DNA of 37,835 bases. Origin: Eubacteriales bacterium. GTDB taxonomy: Bacteria > Bacillota > Clostridia > Lachnospirales > Lachnospiraceae. The DNA lies in NCBI GenBank assembly GCA_030526715.1, contig JAUNCG010000020.1, positions 1-37,835 on the forward strand, in the 5' to 3' direction. This document shows positions 17,138-27,184 of this stretch, piece after piece; position 1 is the stretch's first letter; every line of letters starts with the position of its first letter. The position numbers and the translations under genes are program-made. The notes beneath the pieces are model-generated. The model made no database searches, was not told where the DNA came from, and saw only the letters and a list, made by a program, of their open reading frames with translations.

Positions 17138-18245
17138 GGCGTCTTCTCCTCTGGCTGCTCAGAAGCTGCTGCTCCAGAGCGGCATAATCATAGTCGCGCT
17201 GTGTAAAGTTACTGAATCTGGTCCCGGTCTGGACGTTTGAAGCGGCTGCCCCGGTCTGAGCGGAATCAGCAGCGGGGGGCGCCGCGGCAGGCTTGTCCAG
17301 CTGGGCGATATCCTTAAAGTGACGCACACCCTTATCCTTCCAGCTCTTCAGAATAGAGTCTGCATAGGAAAAGCTGGGAGTATGTGTCTTATTGATCGTG
17401 CGGCGGCAGGCCTCCAGTACGATATCTATGGAAAAGCCGAAGGCCTGAAACCAGCGCTGCATATAATCGATCTCTGCCTGAGCAGGACCGCGGCCGCGAA
17501 TGCCGAAGGCATTCAATACGGTATAGTATTGCTTGTTATACATATTGGTATCCTTACGGGCCTCATCTACCGTGTGGATCCCCTGACCGAACCATTCCAG
17601 AGCAACGGTGCGCATATAGTTAATGCTGTGTGTGCCTTTGGACAGACAATATTCCACTAGATATTCGATCAGATCCGGAGAAAAATGCAGCTCATCATAA
17701 AAGTATAGGATATGATTCAGCTCTGTGGAGGAAAGCGTCTTCTTCATATATTGTTCGATCACAAAGAGCAGCTGCCGCACCTCCTCGTTGGAGGCAAGCT
17801 CCTTCTTGCGGTCGGCGGTTACGGTCATGCGGCTGTGACCTGTCACGGAAGCCGCACTGCCGGATTCATATGCAAGCTCTCTTGCGGCGCTATTCTCCGC
17901 GCGCTGCGCATAGCTGCTCAGACGTTCCGCACGCTGCTCGTCCGTGGAAGTCCCTTCGATGAAGGCCACGTCGGTGAGGACGCCGTCATTGCTGAAGCCC
18001 AGCCGGAGCAGATGCTGCCGCTCCCAGTAGGAGAGAGCGCGGCGCACATCACGCTCTGTACAATTAAATACGTCCGCGATAGAGGATAGAGAGAGCTGCG
18101 CGTCGAGTGTGCAGCAGCGGAGCAGATAGAGATAAATTTTAACAAATTCTCCGTTGGCATCCGCCATATATTGATCAATAAAAGAATTCTGAACCAGCGT
18201 AAAATCACTGGCGCTCAATTGATGTATCGTCACACCTCTCACCAT
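17124..18245 (-). CDS. dnaD: DnaD-domain primosome protein
   Basis: DnaD-like proteins help DnaA and DnaI load helicase. The N-terminal winged-helix part (NSFIDQYMADANGEFVKIYLYLLRC) is followed by a linker and a C-terminal DnaD domain ending in the YxxxI-type region FSYADSILKSWKDKGVRH; a Gln/Ala/Ser-rich, disordered tail follows. Start choice is uncertain: ATG at 18245 lacks a clear ribosome site, while the GTG at 18233 (VTIHQLS) has AGAGG only one base away; upstream residues in the open frame do not look coding. With the 18245 start the protein has 373 residues. Three DnaA boxes lie just upstream, so DnaA may control the gene. Confidence 0.88.
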   Translation of the reverse strand: MVRGVTIHQLSASDFTLVQNSFIDQYMADANGEFVKIYLYLLRCCTLDAQLSLSSIADVFNCTERDVRRALSYWERQHLLRLGFSNDGVLTDVAFIEGTSTDEQRAERLSSYAQRAENSAARELAYESGSAASVTGHSRMTVTADRKKELASNEEVRQLLFVIEQYMKKTLSSTELNHILYFYDELHFSPDLIEYLVEYCLSKGTHSINYMRTVALEWFGQGIHTVDEARKDTNMYNKQYYTVLNAFGIRGRGPAQAEIDYMQRWFQAFGFSIDIVLEACRRTINKTHTPSFSYADSILKSWKDKGVRHFKDIAQLDKPAAAPPAADSAQTGAAASNVQTGTRFSNFTQRDYDYAALEQQLLSSQRRRRHVTE

Positions 18246-18257
18246 CCCGCACTTAAT

Positions 18258-18272
18258 AGTATAGGAAGTATA
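18258..18272 (-). promoter_or_regulatory. Weak candidate promoter for dnaD-dnaI
   Basis: On the minus strand two TATACT hexamers (18267-18272 and 18258-18263) lie 13-27 bases before the possible dnaD start. The first has an extended -10 (TGC before it). No good -35 box is seen. The DnaA boxes lie about 80-110 bases upstream. Confidence 0.4.
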
Positions 18273-18351
18273 GCACAGCTTTTGCGAAAAGAAAACAGAC
18301 AGTTGTCGACAAAAATGTACACAAAAAATCCACATGCTCCGACACATCGTG

Positions 18352-18381
18352 TGTGTATAAGCATGTGGATAATGTGGATAA
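18352..18381 (-). promoter_or_regulatory. Cluster of three DnaA boxes
   Basis: On the minus strand there are two directly abutting perfect TTATCCACA boxes (18373-18381 and 18364-18372) and a third, TTATACACA (18352-18360), which also fits TTATNCACA. They fill the gap between the murC stop (18382) and dnaD. I see no other perfect box in the window. Confidence 0.85.
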
Positions 18382-19755
18382 TTACTGTCCAAGCAGGTGT
18401 TCGCCTATACGATATACGTCTCCGGCGCCCATAGTTATCAACAAATCCCCGTTGATACATTCTTGAAGCAGGTAATTCTCGATCTCATCAAAGGAGGAAA
18501 AGTAGTGAGCCTCTGTGCCGAGCTCTTCGATCTTCCGGCGAAGAAGATCGGAGCTGACGCCGAGGGTATCGGTCTCGCGGGCTGCATAGATATCTGCCAG
18601 CACCACCTTATCCGCCAGCGTGAGCGCTTTGGCAAAGTCATCCAGAAGCGCCTTGGTTCTTGTGTAGGTATGAGGCTGGAAGACGCACCACAGAGTCTTG
18701 TGGGGACGGTTCTGAGCCGCATGAAGAGTCGCTGCGATCTCCGTGGGATGATGCGCGTAATCATCGACGATCGTCACGCCGCCAATCTCCCCCTTGAACT
18801 GGAAACGACGGTCTGTACCGTGGAAGGATTCGAGACCCTTCTGCATGGCATCCACCGTAATCCCCAGAACATGACAAAGAGAGAGCGTAGCCAGAGCGTT
18901 CTCCACATTGTGTACGCCCGGAACCTGAAGCGTGAAATGCCCGATCAGCTCATCGCCCTTCATAAAGTCAAAGGCTGCGCAGGCATTGTCATCATAGACG
19001 ATATGCTCTGCATGATATTCGCCGCCTTCCCCGTAGTAGATAACACGACAGGCAAGCCCCTTCGTGATCTCCTCCGCCTGAGGGATCGCAGTGCTGATAA
19101 ATAGAGCGCCGTCCTTTGGAAGAAGCTCGGCAAAGCGGCGGAAGGAGTGACGGATGTCATCCAGATCCTTGAAGAAATCCAGATGATCTGCGTCGATATT
19201 CAGGATCACGCTGTATTTCGGAGCGAGATCTAAAAAGCTGTTCGTATACTCACAGGCCTCTGTGACAAACAGACGGTGAGCGCCAACGCGGATGTTGCCG
19301 TTGATGATCGGAAGAATACCGCCCACCGAGATGGTAGGATCCGTGTCAGCCGCCAGCAGGACGTGGGAGACCATAGAGGTCGTCGTGGTCTTGCCGTGAG
19401 TACCGGAGATGGCGATGGGGGTCTGATAGTTGGTCATAAGCTGTCCGAGCAGCTCTGCGCGGGTGATCATGGGGATCTGTTTAGCGACAGCCGCAGCGAA
19501 TTCCGGATTATCCGGGTGGATCGCTGCGGTGTAGACAACCAGATCCGTACCGTCCTCGATATTCGAGGTGCGCTGCCCGTAGAAAATGCGTGCGCCGGCT
19601 TCCTCCATCTGTCGGGTGAGCGCTGACTCACTGCGGTCAGAACCGGATACCGTAAAATGACGATCTAATAATATAGAAGCGAGACCGCTCATGCTGATAC
19701 CGCCGATGCCGATAAAATGTACGTGGATCGGCTTCTGAAAATCTATTTTATACAT
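18382..19755 (-). CDS. murC: UDP-N-acetylmuramate--L-alanine ligase
   Basis: It adds L-Ala to UDP-MurNAc, the first amino-acid step of peptidoglycan precursor synthesis in the cytoplasm. The 457-residue chain has the Rossmann start HFIGIGGISMSGLA, ATP loop SGTHGKTTTTSM, the Mur-ligase signature EACEYTNSFL, NIDADHLDFF and HHPTEIAATL in the C-terminal domain. An AAAGGAG site precedes the ATG, and the promoter at 19786-19814 fits. Its stop codon abuts the DnaA boxes. Length and motifs are normal. Confidence 0.97.
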   Translation of the reverse strand: MYKIDFQKPIHVHFIGIGGISMSGLASILLDRHFTVSGSDRSESALTRQMEEAGARIFYGQRTSNIEDGTDLVVYTAAIHPDNPEFAAAVAKQIPMITRAELLGQLMTNYQTPIAISGTHGKTTTTSMVSHVLLAADTDPTISVGGILPIINGNIRVGAHRLFVTEACEYTNSFLDLAPKYSVILNIDADHLDFFKDLDDIRHSFRRFAELLPKDGALFISTAIPQAEEITKGLACRVIYYGEGGEYHAEHIVYDDNACAAFDFMKGDELIGHFTLQVPGVHNVENALATLSLCHVLGITVDAMQKGLESFHGTDRRFQFKGEIGGVTIVDDYAHHPTEIAATLHAAQNRPHKTLWCVFQPHTYTRTKALLDDFAKALTLADKVVLADIYAARETDTLGVSSDLLRRKIEELGTEAHYFSSFDEIENYLLQECINGDLLITMGAGDVYRIGEHLLGQ

Positions 19756-19785
19756 AAAAATACTCCTTTATACGCTGTTTTTCCA

Positions 19786-19814
19786 ATCATAACGCAAAAA
19801 AATGAAAAAGTCAA
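19786..19814 (-). promoter_or_regulatory. Promoter of murC
   Basis: On the minus strand TTGACT (19809-19814) and TATGAT (19786-19791) are separated by 17 bases, 30 bases upstream of the murC start codon. Confidence 0.75.
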
Positions 19815-19908
19815 AGCTATACCTGCGAGCATAAAATACGAAATGGTCAAAAGCGACAAAATAAGACAGAAATAGCGTTGTTTTTTGTATAAAATATGTG
19901 AAAAGGTG

Positions 19909-19937
19909 TTCACTAATGCGAAAAGCTGTGATATAAT
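19909..19937 (+). promoter_or_regulatory. Promoter of glgC-glgD
   Basis: TTCACT (19909-19914), a 17-base spacer, and a perfect TATAAT (19932-19937) with an extended TGA before it. It diverges from the murC promoter; the 95 bases between them are AT-rich and show no clear operator. A small TTCCC/GGGAA hairpin (19953-19968) lies in the leader. Confidence 0.7.
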
Positions 19938-20000
19938 ACTGGTATTCATAATTTCCCTGCCACGGGAACGACAGAAAATAGAACAGCGAGAGGTGATAGC

Positions 20001-21275
20001 GTGATTAAGAAAGAAATGATTGCCATGCTACTGGCCGGAGGTCAGGGAAGCCGTCTGGGAGTGCTGACGTCTAAGGTGGCTAAACCGGCAGTGACGTTCG
20101 GAGGAAAGTATCGTATTATTGACTTTCCGCTGAGCAATTGTATTAATTCAGGAGTGGACACAGTGGGAGTGCTGACACAGTATCAGCCGCTGCGTCTGAA
20201 TACACATATTGGAATCGGTATTCCGTGGGATCTGGATCGCAATATCGGCGGTGTCAGCATTCTTCCGCCCTATGAGAAGAGCACGGATACAGAATGGTAT
20301 ACGGGAACGGCGAATGCGATCTATCAGAATCTTACGTATATGGAGATGTTTCATCCGGAATATGTTCTGATTCTTGGCGGTGATCACATTTACAAGATGG
20401 ATTATGAGGTGATGCTGGACTTCCACAAGGCCAGCGGCGCAGCGGTATCGATCGCGGTGATGCCTGTGCCGTGGGAGGAGGCCGGACGCTTCGGAGTGGT
20501 TGTCACGGACGAGCAGAGCTGTATCACAGAGTTTCAGGAGAAGCCGGCGGAGCCTAAGAGCAATCTGGCCTCCATGGGTATTTACATCTTTAGCTGGAAG
20601 GTGCTCAAAGATGCGCTACTCAAGAATGCGAATGTGCCGGGCTGCGATTTCGGCAAGCATATCATTCCGTATTGCCATGAGAACGGTGAGAAGCTGGTAG
20701 CCTATGAGTACAACGGTTATTGGAAGGACGTAGGCACACTGAGCTCCTACTGGGAGGCGAATATGGAGCTCATTGATATTATTCCTGAGTTCAATCTTTA
20801 TGAAGAATTTTGGAAGATCTATACCTCCAGTGAGATCATCCCGCCGCAGTACATAGCTGCAGATGCGAAGATTGAGCGAAGTATCATCGGCGATGGCTCG
20901 GAGATCTTCGGAGAGGTGAAGAATTCCGTTATCGGCGCCGGCGTTACCGTGAAGCCCGGAGCGGTGGTGCGTGATTCCATAATTATGAAAGGTACCGTCA
21001 TCGGCGAGAACTCGGTCATTGACCGGGCGATCATTGCGGAGAACGTAGTAGTTGGCTCCGGCGTTTTGGCAGGCATCGGAGAGGCGGTTCCGAACAGATT
21101 TAAACCGGAGGTCTACGCCGGAGGTCTGGTGACCGTTGGGGAGAACAGTGTGATTCCGGATGGAGTGAAGATCGGAAAGAATACGGCGATTTCCGGTGTG
21201 ACAAATGCAGAGGATTATCCTGATGGCATCTTGGCAGGCGGCGAATCTATAATTAAGGATGGTGACAAGGCATGA
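20001..21275 (+). CDS. glgC: Glucose-1-phosphate adenylyltransferase, catalytic subunit
   Basis: It makes ADP-glucose from glucose 1-phosphate and ATP, the committed step of glycogen synthesis. The GTG start has GAGAGGTG upstream. The 424-residue chain has the nucleotide loop [33 protein letters not shown], the metal-binding [18 protein letters not shown] and a C-terminal left-handed beta-helix of hexapeptide repeats. The catalytic Asp ([10 protein letters not shown]) is intact, unlike in the next gene. It overlaps glgD by four bases. Confidence 0.96.
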   Translation: MIKKEMIAMLLAGGQGSRLGVLTSKVAKPAVTFGGKYRIIDFPLSNCINSGVDTVGVLTQYQPLRLNTHIGIGIPWDLDRNIGGVSILPPYEKSTDTEWYTGTANAIYQNLTYMEMFHPEYVLILGGDHIYKMDYEVMLDFHKASGAAVSIAVMPVPWEEAGRFGVVVTDEQSCITEFQEKPAEPKSNLASMGIYIFSWKVLKDALLKNANVPGCDFGKHIIPYCHENGEKLVAYEYNGYWKDVGTLSSYWEANMELIDIIPEFNLYEEFWKIYTSSEIIPPQYIAADAKIERSIIGDGSEIFGEVKNSVIGAGVTVKPGAVVRDSIIMKGTVIGENSVIDRAIIAENVVVGSGVLAGIGEAVPNRFKPEVYAGGLVTVGENSVIPDGVKIGKNTAISGVTNAEDYPDGILAGGESIIKDGDKA

Positions 21276-22390
21276 GAGCGGTAGGTATAATTTTAGCTGG
21301 CGGCAACAATCATAAAATGCGCGAATTATCGAACAAGCGGGCTATCGCGGCAATGCCTGTGGCGGGAAGCTTCCGCAGCATCGATTTTGCGCTCAGCAAC
21401 ATGACGAATTCCGGAATACAGAAGGTAGCGGTGCTGACGCAGTACAATGCCAGATCCCTGAATGAGCATCTGAGCTCCTCCAAATGGTGGGACTTCGGAA
21501 GAAAGCAGGGCGGTCTGTATGTATTCACGCCGACGATCACGGTGGGGAATAACTTCTGGTATCGCGGAACTGCAGACTCTATTGCACAGAATATTGACTT
21601 TCTGAAGCGCTGTCATGAGCCCTATGTGGTAATCGCATCCGGAGACGGCGTCTATAAGCTGGATTACAATAAGGTTTTGGAATATCATATCAATAAAAAA
21701 GCGGACATTACCATCGTCAGTGCCAACGTGCCGGAGGGAGATGACGCTACAAGATTCGGCGTGATGGAGACAAACGCTGACGGCAGAGTTCTCAGCTTTC
21801 AGGAGAAGCCGCTGGCGACGACAGGCAGGAAGGTATCCACAGGCATTTACGTAATCAGAAGAAGACCGCTGATCGAGCTGATCGAGAAGGCAGTATCCGA
21901 GGATCGCTATGATTTTGTAAACGATATTCTGGTACGCTATAAGGATCTCAAGCGGATCTACGAATACCCGATCGAGACCTATTGGAGCAGTATTTCTACG
22001 GTAGATGCGTATTATCGTACCAATATGGATTTCCTGAAGCCGGAGGTGCGGGACTATTTCTTCCGCCAGTACCCGGATGTCTATTCCAAGATCGAGGATA
22101 TGCCTCCTGCGAAGTATAATCCGGGAGCAAATGTGAAGAACAGCTTGATTTCTACGGGATGTATCATCAATGGTACCGTGGAGAACTCCATTCTATTCCG
22201 CAAGGTATTCGTGGGCGAGGGCTGTGTGATCAGGAATTCCATTATTCTGAATGATGTCTATATCGGGAACGATTCACATATTGAGAATTGTATTGTGGAG
22301 AGCCGTGACACGATTCATCCGAATGCGGAATATGTGGGAGAGGATGGAATAAAGATCGTTGTGGAGAACAGCGAGCGGTATATTATATGA
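21272..22390 (+). CDS. glgD: Glucose-1-phosphate adenylyltransferase regulatory subunit
   Basis: A GlgC paralogue of 372 residues. The nucleotide loop is altered ([14 protein letters not shown] in place of GGxGxRL) and the metal site reads [12 protein letters not shown], as usual for GlgD, which has little activity itself and tunes GlgC in the Firmicute GlgC/GlgD heteromer. The C-terminal half is a hexapeptide beta-helix. Its ATGA overlap with glgC means coupled translation, which suits a two-subunit enzyme. Confidence 0.94.
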   Translation: MRAVGIILAGGNNHKMRELSNKRAIAAMPVAGSFRSIDFALSNMTNSGIQKVAVLTQYNARSLNEHLSSSKWWDFGRKQGGLYVFTPTITVGNNFWYRGTADSIAQNIDFLKRCHEPYVVIASGDGVYKLDYNKVLEYHINKKADITIVSANVPEGDDATRFGVMETNADGRVLSFQEKPLATTGRKVSTGIYVIRRRPLIELIEKAVSEDRYDFVNDILVRYKDLKRIYEYPIETYWSSISTVDAYYRTNMDFLKPEVRDYFFRQYPDVYSKIEDMPPAKYNPGANVKNSLISTGCIINGTVENSILFRKVFVGEGCVIRNSIILNDVYIGNDSHIENCIVESRDTIHPNAEYVGEDGIKIVVENSERYII

Positions 22391-22438
22391 TACATATAGA
22401 TAAGTCTATAGATAGAAGAAATGAGAGGGAGAAGAGTT

Positions 22439-22720
22439 ATGAACATTACAGATGTACGCGTGCGCAAGGTGACAAAGGAAGGCAAGATGAAGGCGGTTGT
22501 ATCTATTACGATCGATGAAGAGTTTGTGGTACACGACATTAAGGTGATCGAGGGAGAAAAAGGATTGTTTATCGCTATGCCGAGCCGCAAGGCTTCAGAC
22601 GGAGAGTACCGCGATATTGCACATCCGATCAACTCCGCGAGCCGCGACAGGATCCAGAAGATCATTCTGGAGAAATATGAGGCGGCAGTGGCGGCAGAGG
22701 ATGCCGGCGCGGAGGCCTAG
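22439..22720 (+). CDS. spoVG: SpoVG RNA-binding regulatory protein
   Basis: A 93-residue protein with the whole family signature: [42 protein letters not shown] and [19 protein letters not shown]. SpoVG proteins bind RNA or DNA and influence sporulation, septation and virulence genes in Firmicutes. The ATG at 22439 follows AGAGGGAGAAG; an upstream in-frame ATG (22421) is less likely. It lies 48 bases after glgD with no terminator between, so it may be partly read from the glg promoter; no separate promoter was clear. Confidence 0.95.
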   Translation: MNITDVRVRKVTKEGKMKAVVSITIDEEFVVHDIKVIEGEKGLFIAMPSRKASDGEYRDIAHPINSASRDRIQKIILEKYEAAVAAEDAGAEA

Positions 22721-22761
22721 TGTAAAATATACTCGTACATTAGAATAGAGTGTGATAGAAT

Positions 22762-22796
22762 ACATGGGAACGGACGAAGGTCTGTTCCCATGTTTT
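22762..22796 (+). terminator. Intrinsic terminator of spoVG
   Basis: Arms ACATGGGAACGGAC (22762-22775) and GTCTGTTCCCATGT (22780-22793) form a 14-bp stem with one G-U pair and a GAAG loop; TTTT (22793-22796) follows. The T-run is short, so termination may be partial. Confidence 0.8.
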
Positions 22797-22899
22797 ATGC
22801 GTGGAGGATAAAATAGCAAAGAATTCTTCGTATCCAAGGGAAACGAAGAAGGAACGTGTGCGGATAGAGTGCGCAAAGCAAAGACAGAAGGAGAGCAGG

Positions 22900-23469
22900 A
22901 TGTATATAATTGTTGGACTTGGCAATCCGGGTAATAAATATGACAAGACCAGACATAACGTAGGATTTGACACGATCGATGTGCTGGCAGATAAGTATGG
23001 GATCGATGTAGATAACAAGAAATTTAAGGCGTTGTATGGAAAAGGTGTGATCGAAGGGCAGCGGGTGATTTTGGCAAAGCCTCAGACCTTTATGAACCTG
23101 AGCGGTGAGAGCGTGCGGGAGCTGATCGATTTTTATAAGGTGGATGAAACGAGCGAACTGATCGTCATTTATGATGATATCAGTCTGGAACCGGGACAGC
23201 TTCGCATCCGCACGAAGGGAAGCGCCGGCGGACACAACGGAATCAAGAATATCATTTCCCATCTGGGGGGACAGGAGTTCCTGAGAGTAAAGGTGGGAGT
23301 GGGCGAGAAGCCGAAGGGCTTTGATCTGGCAGACTATGTATTGAGCCGTTTTTCCAAGGAGGAGCGTGCGCTGGTGGAGGAAGCACAGAAGCGTGCGGCA
23401 CAGGCGGTGGTGTCTTTGATGACCGACGGCGCAGAGACGGCGATGAATGAGTATAATCGAAAGGTATAA
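22900..23469 (+). CDS. pth: Peptidyl-tRNA hydrolase
   Basis: It releases peptides from prematurely dropped peptidyl-tRNA so the tRNA can be reused. I set the start at 22900 because AAGGAGAG precedes it and the family begins MYIIVGLGNPG; the in-frame stretch before it is not conserved-looking. Motifs are RHNVGF (catalytic His), KPQTFMNLSGES, VIYDDISLEPG (catalytic Asp) and GSAGGHNGIKNI. At 189 residues it has normal length. mfd follows after three bases, as in many Firmicutes. Confidence 0.97.
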   Translation: MYIIVGLGNPGNKYDKTRHNVGFDTIDVLADKYGIDVDNKKFKALYGKGVIEGQRVILAKPQTFMNLSGESVRELIDFYKVDETSELIVIYDDISLEPGQLRIRTKGSAGGHNGIKNIISHLGGQEFLRVKVGVGEKPKGFDLADYVLSRFSKEERALVEEAQKRAAQAVVSLMTDGAETAMNEYNRKV

Positions 23470-23472
23470 GCT

Positions 23473-26400
23473 ATGAGAGCATTTACCGGTCCCATGAGGG
23501 ACTTGGAGGAATTTGTACAGATCCGGGAACGTTTGAAAAAGAATGTGGGTGTAGTGCAGGTATCGGGGTGCATTGAAGCACAGAAATCACATCTGATGTA
23601 CTGTGTGGGAGAAGGATACCGCCGGAAGCTGATCGTGACCTACAGTGATCTGCGTGCAAAGGAAATTTATGAAAACTATCAGTTCTTTGATAAGAAGGTG
23701 TTGCTGTACCCGGCCAAGGATCTGATCTTCTACAGCGCGGACATCCAGAGCCACCAGATCGAGCGGCAGAGGATGGCGGCGCTGAAGGCGCTTCTGGAGG
23801 ATGAGGAAGTGACAGTGATTACGACTCTTCCGGGCTGTATGGATCATATGCTGCCTCTGGAGAAGATACGCGGCAGGGTTCTGGAGTTCGCCGGGGACAG
23901 TGAGCTGAATTTTGATAGGCTTTCCGGTCAGCTTGTGGAGCTGGGCTATGAAAAGGTGTCACAGGTGGAAAATTACGGGCAGTTCTCCGTGCGGGGCGGT
24001 ATCGTGGATATTTTCCCGCTGACAGAGGAGAATCCGATCCGAATCGAGCTGTGGGGAGACGAGATCGATTCGATCCGCAGCTTCGATGTGGAGAGCCAGC
24101 GATCGATCGAGAATCTGGAGCATGTGCGGATCTATCCGGCCAGCGAGCTGATTATAGAGGAAGTGCAGGCAAAGAGAGCCTGCAAAAAGATCATCGCAGA
24201 GGCTAAGAAGCAGGAAAAGACCTTCCGCGATGCCATGCAGACGGAGGAAGGACATCGGGTCAAGACAATGGCGGAGGAGGTCTGTGAGCGATTGACAGAG
24301 CTGGGAGATCGCACGGGACTGGACGGGTTTGTGCCGTATCTATATGAAGAGACGGTGTCTTTTTTGGATTATTTCGGGGAGGACGCCCTGATTCTGCTGG
24401 ATGAGCCGAACCGCATTTCTCAGGAAGGAATGGCGGTGGAGGATGAGTTCGCGCAGAGCATGAAGCATCGTCTGGCTAAGGGATATCTTCTTCCGGGACA
24501 GACGAAGCTGCTGTATCATGCGCAGACGGTCATCGGTATGCTGAACCGCAGGAATTGTCTGGGGATGTGCATCATGGATCTGCCGAAGGATGAATGGAGT
24601 GTGACAGCCACCTGCGGTATGACGGTGCGCTCGATCAGCTCTTATAACAGCAGCTTTGAGCAGCTGGTGAAGGATCTGACCCGGTGGAAAAAGGAGGGCT
24701 ACCGCGTAGCGCTGCTCAGTGCGTCGCGCACGAGAGCGCACCGTCTGGCGCAGGATCTGCAGGACAATGGGCTGAACAGCTTTTATACGGAGGATCCCGA
24801 TCGTGAGATTCAGTCGGGCGAGATTCTGGTAACGCACGGCAGTATGCATCGGGGGTATGAGTATCCGCTGATCCGGTTTGCGGTGATTGCGGAGAGTGAT
24901 ATTTTCGGTAAGGAAAAAAAGAAAAAGAAGCGCTGCCGTACCTATGAAGGACAGAAGATCCAGAGCTTTACGGATCTGAACATCGGCGATTATGTGGTGC
25001 ATGAGAGTCATGGCCTTGGTATTTACCGTGGAATAGAAAAAATCGAGGTGGATAAGGTCATCAAGGATTACATGAAGATCGAGTACAGCGGAGGCAGCAA
25101 CCTTTATGTGCTGGCTACGCAGTCGGATGTGATCCAGAAATATGCCGGCTCCGACGCAAAGACGCCGAAGCTGAATAAGCTCGGGGGACAGGAATGGAAT
25201 AAGACGCGCACCCGCGTCCGCGCAGCGGTACAGAGTGTGGCGAAGGAGCTGGTGGAGCTCTACGCGGCGAGACAGGAACAGCATGGTTTCGTGTACGGAG
25301 CGGATACGGTCTGGCAACGGGAGTTCGAGGAGATGTTCCGATTCGAGGAGACGGAGGATCAGCTGTTGGCGATCGAGGCTACGAAGCGGGATATGGAAAG
25401 CCCGAAGATCATGGATCGTCTGGTATGCGGAGACGTGGGCTTTGGCAAAACAGAGATCGCCATCCGCGCGGCCTTCAAGGCAGTGCAGGAGAGCAAACAG
25501 GTCGTGTATCTCGTGCCGACCACGATTCTGGCACAGCAGCATTATAACACCTTTGTGCAGCGTATGAAGGATTTCCCCGTGCGCGTGGGATTGCTCTGCC
25601 GATTCCGTACCGCGGCGGAACAGAAAAAGACCATTGCAGATCTGAAAAAAGGGCTGGTGGATATCGTCATCGGCACGCACCGGGTGCTGTCCAAGGATGT
25701 GGAATTCAAGGATCTGGGGCTGCTGGTGGTGGATGAGGAGCAGCGTTTCGGAGTGAAGCACAAGGAGCGCATCAAGCAGATGAAGCAGAACGTGGACGTG
25801 CTGACACTGACGGCGACTCCGATCCCGCGAACTCTGCATATGAGCCTGATCGGCATCCGCGACATGAGTGTACTGGAGGAGCCGCCCATGGAGCGAACCG
25901 CGATCCAGACCTATGTCATGGAATACAATGAGGAAATGGTGCGGGAGGCGATCAGTCGTGAGCTGGCCAGAGGCGGTCAGGTCTATTATGTATATAATCG
26001 GGTAAACACCATCGCAGATATGGCAAATGTGATTGCGAAGCTGGTGCCGGAGGCAAATGTAGCCTTTGCTCACGGGCAGATGAGGGAGCGTGAGCTGGAG
26101 CAGATCATGTATGATTTTATCAACGGAGATATTGACGTGCTGGTATCCACGACGATTATTGAGACTGGGCTGGATATTTCCAATGTCAATACGATGATCA
26201 TTCATGATGCGGACAATATGGGTCTGTCGCAGCTCTATCAGCTGCGCGGGCGCGTGGGGCGTTCTAACCGTACCGCATATGCGTTTTTGATGTACCGGCG
26301 CAATAAGATGCTCAAGGAGGTAGCGGAAAAACGATTGCATGCGATTCGTGAGTTTACAGAGCTGGGAAGCGGCTTCAAGATCGCCATGCGCGATCTGGAG

Positions 26401-26994
26401 ATCCGTGGGGCAGGCAATCTTCTGGGAGCAGAGCAGCATGGTCATATGGAGGCGGTAGGATACGATCTGTACTGCAAGATGCTCAATGAGTCTGTCCGGG
26501 AGCTGAAGGGCGAGCGCACGGTGGAGGAGAGCTTTGACACGGTCATTGATCTGGATATCGACGCATTTATCCCGGATAAGTATATCCGAAATGAGAATCA
26601 GAAGCTGGATATCTATAAGCGTATCGCAGCGATCGAGAATCAGGAGGAGTATGACGATATGCTGGAGGAGCTCATCGATCGCTTCGGTGAGATACCTAAG
26701 GCGGTGCAGAATCTATTGGCTATCGCCAATCTGCGGACGAAGGCGCACCATGCCTTTGTGACGGAGATCTCCCAGAAGGGGGACGATATCAAATTTGTGA
26801 TGTATGAGCATACGCAGGCAGATCCGAAGAAGATCGAGGAAGTAATCAAAAAGCACAAGGCGCGAATGAAGTTCGTGGTGGGTGCGCAGCCTCATTTTAT
26901 TTACAGCAAGCCCCGCAGATCCCCGAAGGATCATCTGGATGTGCTGGCTCTGACGTCGAGTCTACTGGAGGATATCCGGGGAATATTGGTGTGA
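23473..26994 (+). CDS. mfd: Transcription-repair coupling factor
   Basis: The 1173-residue ATP-dependent translocase removes RNA polymerase stalled at DNA damage and recruits UvrA. Order: UvrB-like N-domains ([29 protein letters not shown]), the RNA-polymerase-interaction domain ([18 protein letters not shown]), and a RecG-like motor with Walker [12 protein letters not shown], Walker [23 protein letters not shown], and [10 protein letters not shown] / [12 protein letters not shown]. The C-terminal UvrA-regulating domain is present ([19 protein letters not shown]). The start is three bases after pth, with only a modest ribosome site, so translation is probably coupled. Confidence 0.97.
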   Translation: MRAFTGPMRDLEEFVQIRERLKKNVGVVQVSGCIEAQKSHLMYCVGEGYRRKLIVTYSDLRAKEIYENYQFFDKKVLLYPAKDLIFYSADIQSHQIERQRMAALKALLEDEEVTVITTLPGCMDHMLPLEKIRGRVLEFAGDSELNFDRLSGQLVELGYEKVSQVENYGQFSVRGGIVDIFPLTEENPIRIELWGDEIDSIRSFDVESQRSIENLEHVRIYPASELIIEEVQAKRACKKIIAEAKKQEKTFRDAMQTEEGHRVKTMAEEVCERLTELGDRTGLDGFVPYLYEETVSFLDYFGEDALILLDEPNRISQEGMAVEDEFAQSMKHRLAKGYLLPGQTKLLYHAQTVIGMLNRRNCLGMCIMDLPKDEWSVTATCGMTVRSISSYNSSFEQLVKDLTRWKKEGYRVALLSASRTRAHRLAQDLQDNGLNSFYTEDPDREIQSGEILVTHGSMHRGYEYPLIRFAVIAESDIFGKEKKKKKRCRTYEGQKIQSFTDLNIGDYVVHESHGLGIYRGIEKIEVDKVIKDYMKIEYSGGSNLYVLATQSDVIQKYAGSDAKTPKLNKLGGQEWNKTRTRVRAAVQSVAKELVELYAARQEQHGFVYGADTVWQREFEEMFRFEETEDQLLAIEATKRDMESPKIMDRLVCGDVGFGKTEIAIRAAFKAVQESKQVVYLVPTTILAQQHYNTFVQRMKDFPVRVGLLCRFRTAAEQKKTIADLKKGLVDIVIGTHRVLSKDVEFKDLGLLVVDEEQRFGVKHKERIKQMKQNVDVLTLTATPIPRTLHMSLIGIRDMSVLEEPPMERTAIQTYVMEYNEEMVREAISRELARGGQVYYVYNRVNTIADMANVIAKLVPEANVAFAHGQMRERELEQIMYDFINGDIDVLVSTTIIETGLDISNVNTMIIHDADNMGLSQLYQLRGRVGRSNRTAYAFLMYRRNKMLKEVAEKRLHAIREFTELGSGFKIAMRDLEIRGAGNLLGAEQHGHMEAVGYDLYCKMLNESVRELKGERTVEESFDTVIDLDIDAFIPDKYIRNENQKLDIYKRIAAIENQEEYDDMLEELIDRFGEIPKAVQNLLAIANLRTKAHHAFVTEISQKGDDIKFVMYEHTQADPKKIEEVIKKHKARMKFVVGAQPHFIYSKPRRSPKDHLDVLALTSSLLEDIRGILV

Positions 26995-27086
26995 GAGAGA
27001 ATGCGCGGAGCCTGAAAAGGAGCTGTACGGAATTGTGAAAGAAATTTGAATTCGCTGAAAAACCGTCGATCACAGTCAGAAAACCG

Positions 27087-27115
27087 TTGCGGGAATCCGG
27101 AAAAAGGGATATACT
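27087..27115 (+). promoter_or_regulatory. Promoter of the PrsA-like foldase gene
   Basis: TTGCGG (27087-27092) and TATACT (27110-27115) are separated by 17 bases, 70 bases before the start codon. No terminator is seen between mfd and this promoter. Confidence 0.6.
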
Positions 27116-27184
27116 GAAATACAGATTGCGGCAACATTGGAAGGTATCGTGTCGCAGAGGATTTTGAACGATAGGAGAAGAACA

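Noticed and set aside
18352..18381. The chromosomal replication origin
   Set aside because: Three DnaA boxes are present but there is no dnaA or dnaN gene, no larger box array and no clear AT-rich unwinding region, so a regulatory or titration site is the more cautious reading.
24340..26445. A 701-codon open frame on the minus strand across mfd
   Set aside because: Antisense shadow of a clear Mfd coding sequence, with no start signal and shadow-type composition. The long minus-strand frames across chvE (31108-32334) and mmsA (32393-33748) were dropped for the same reason.
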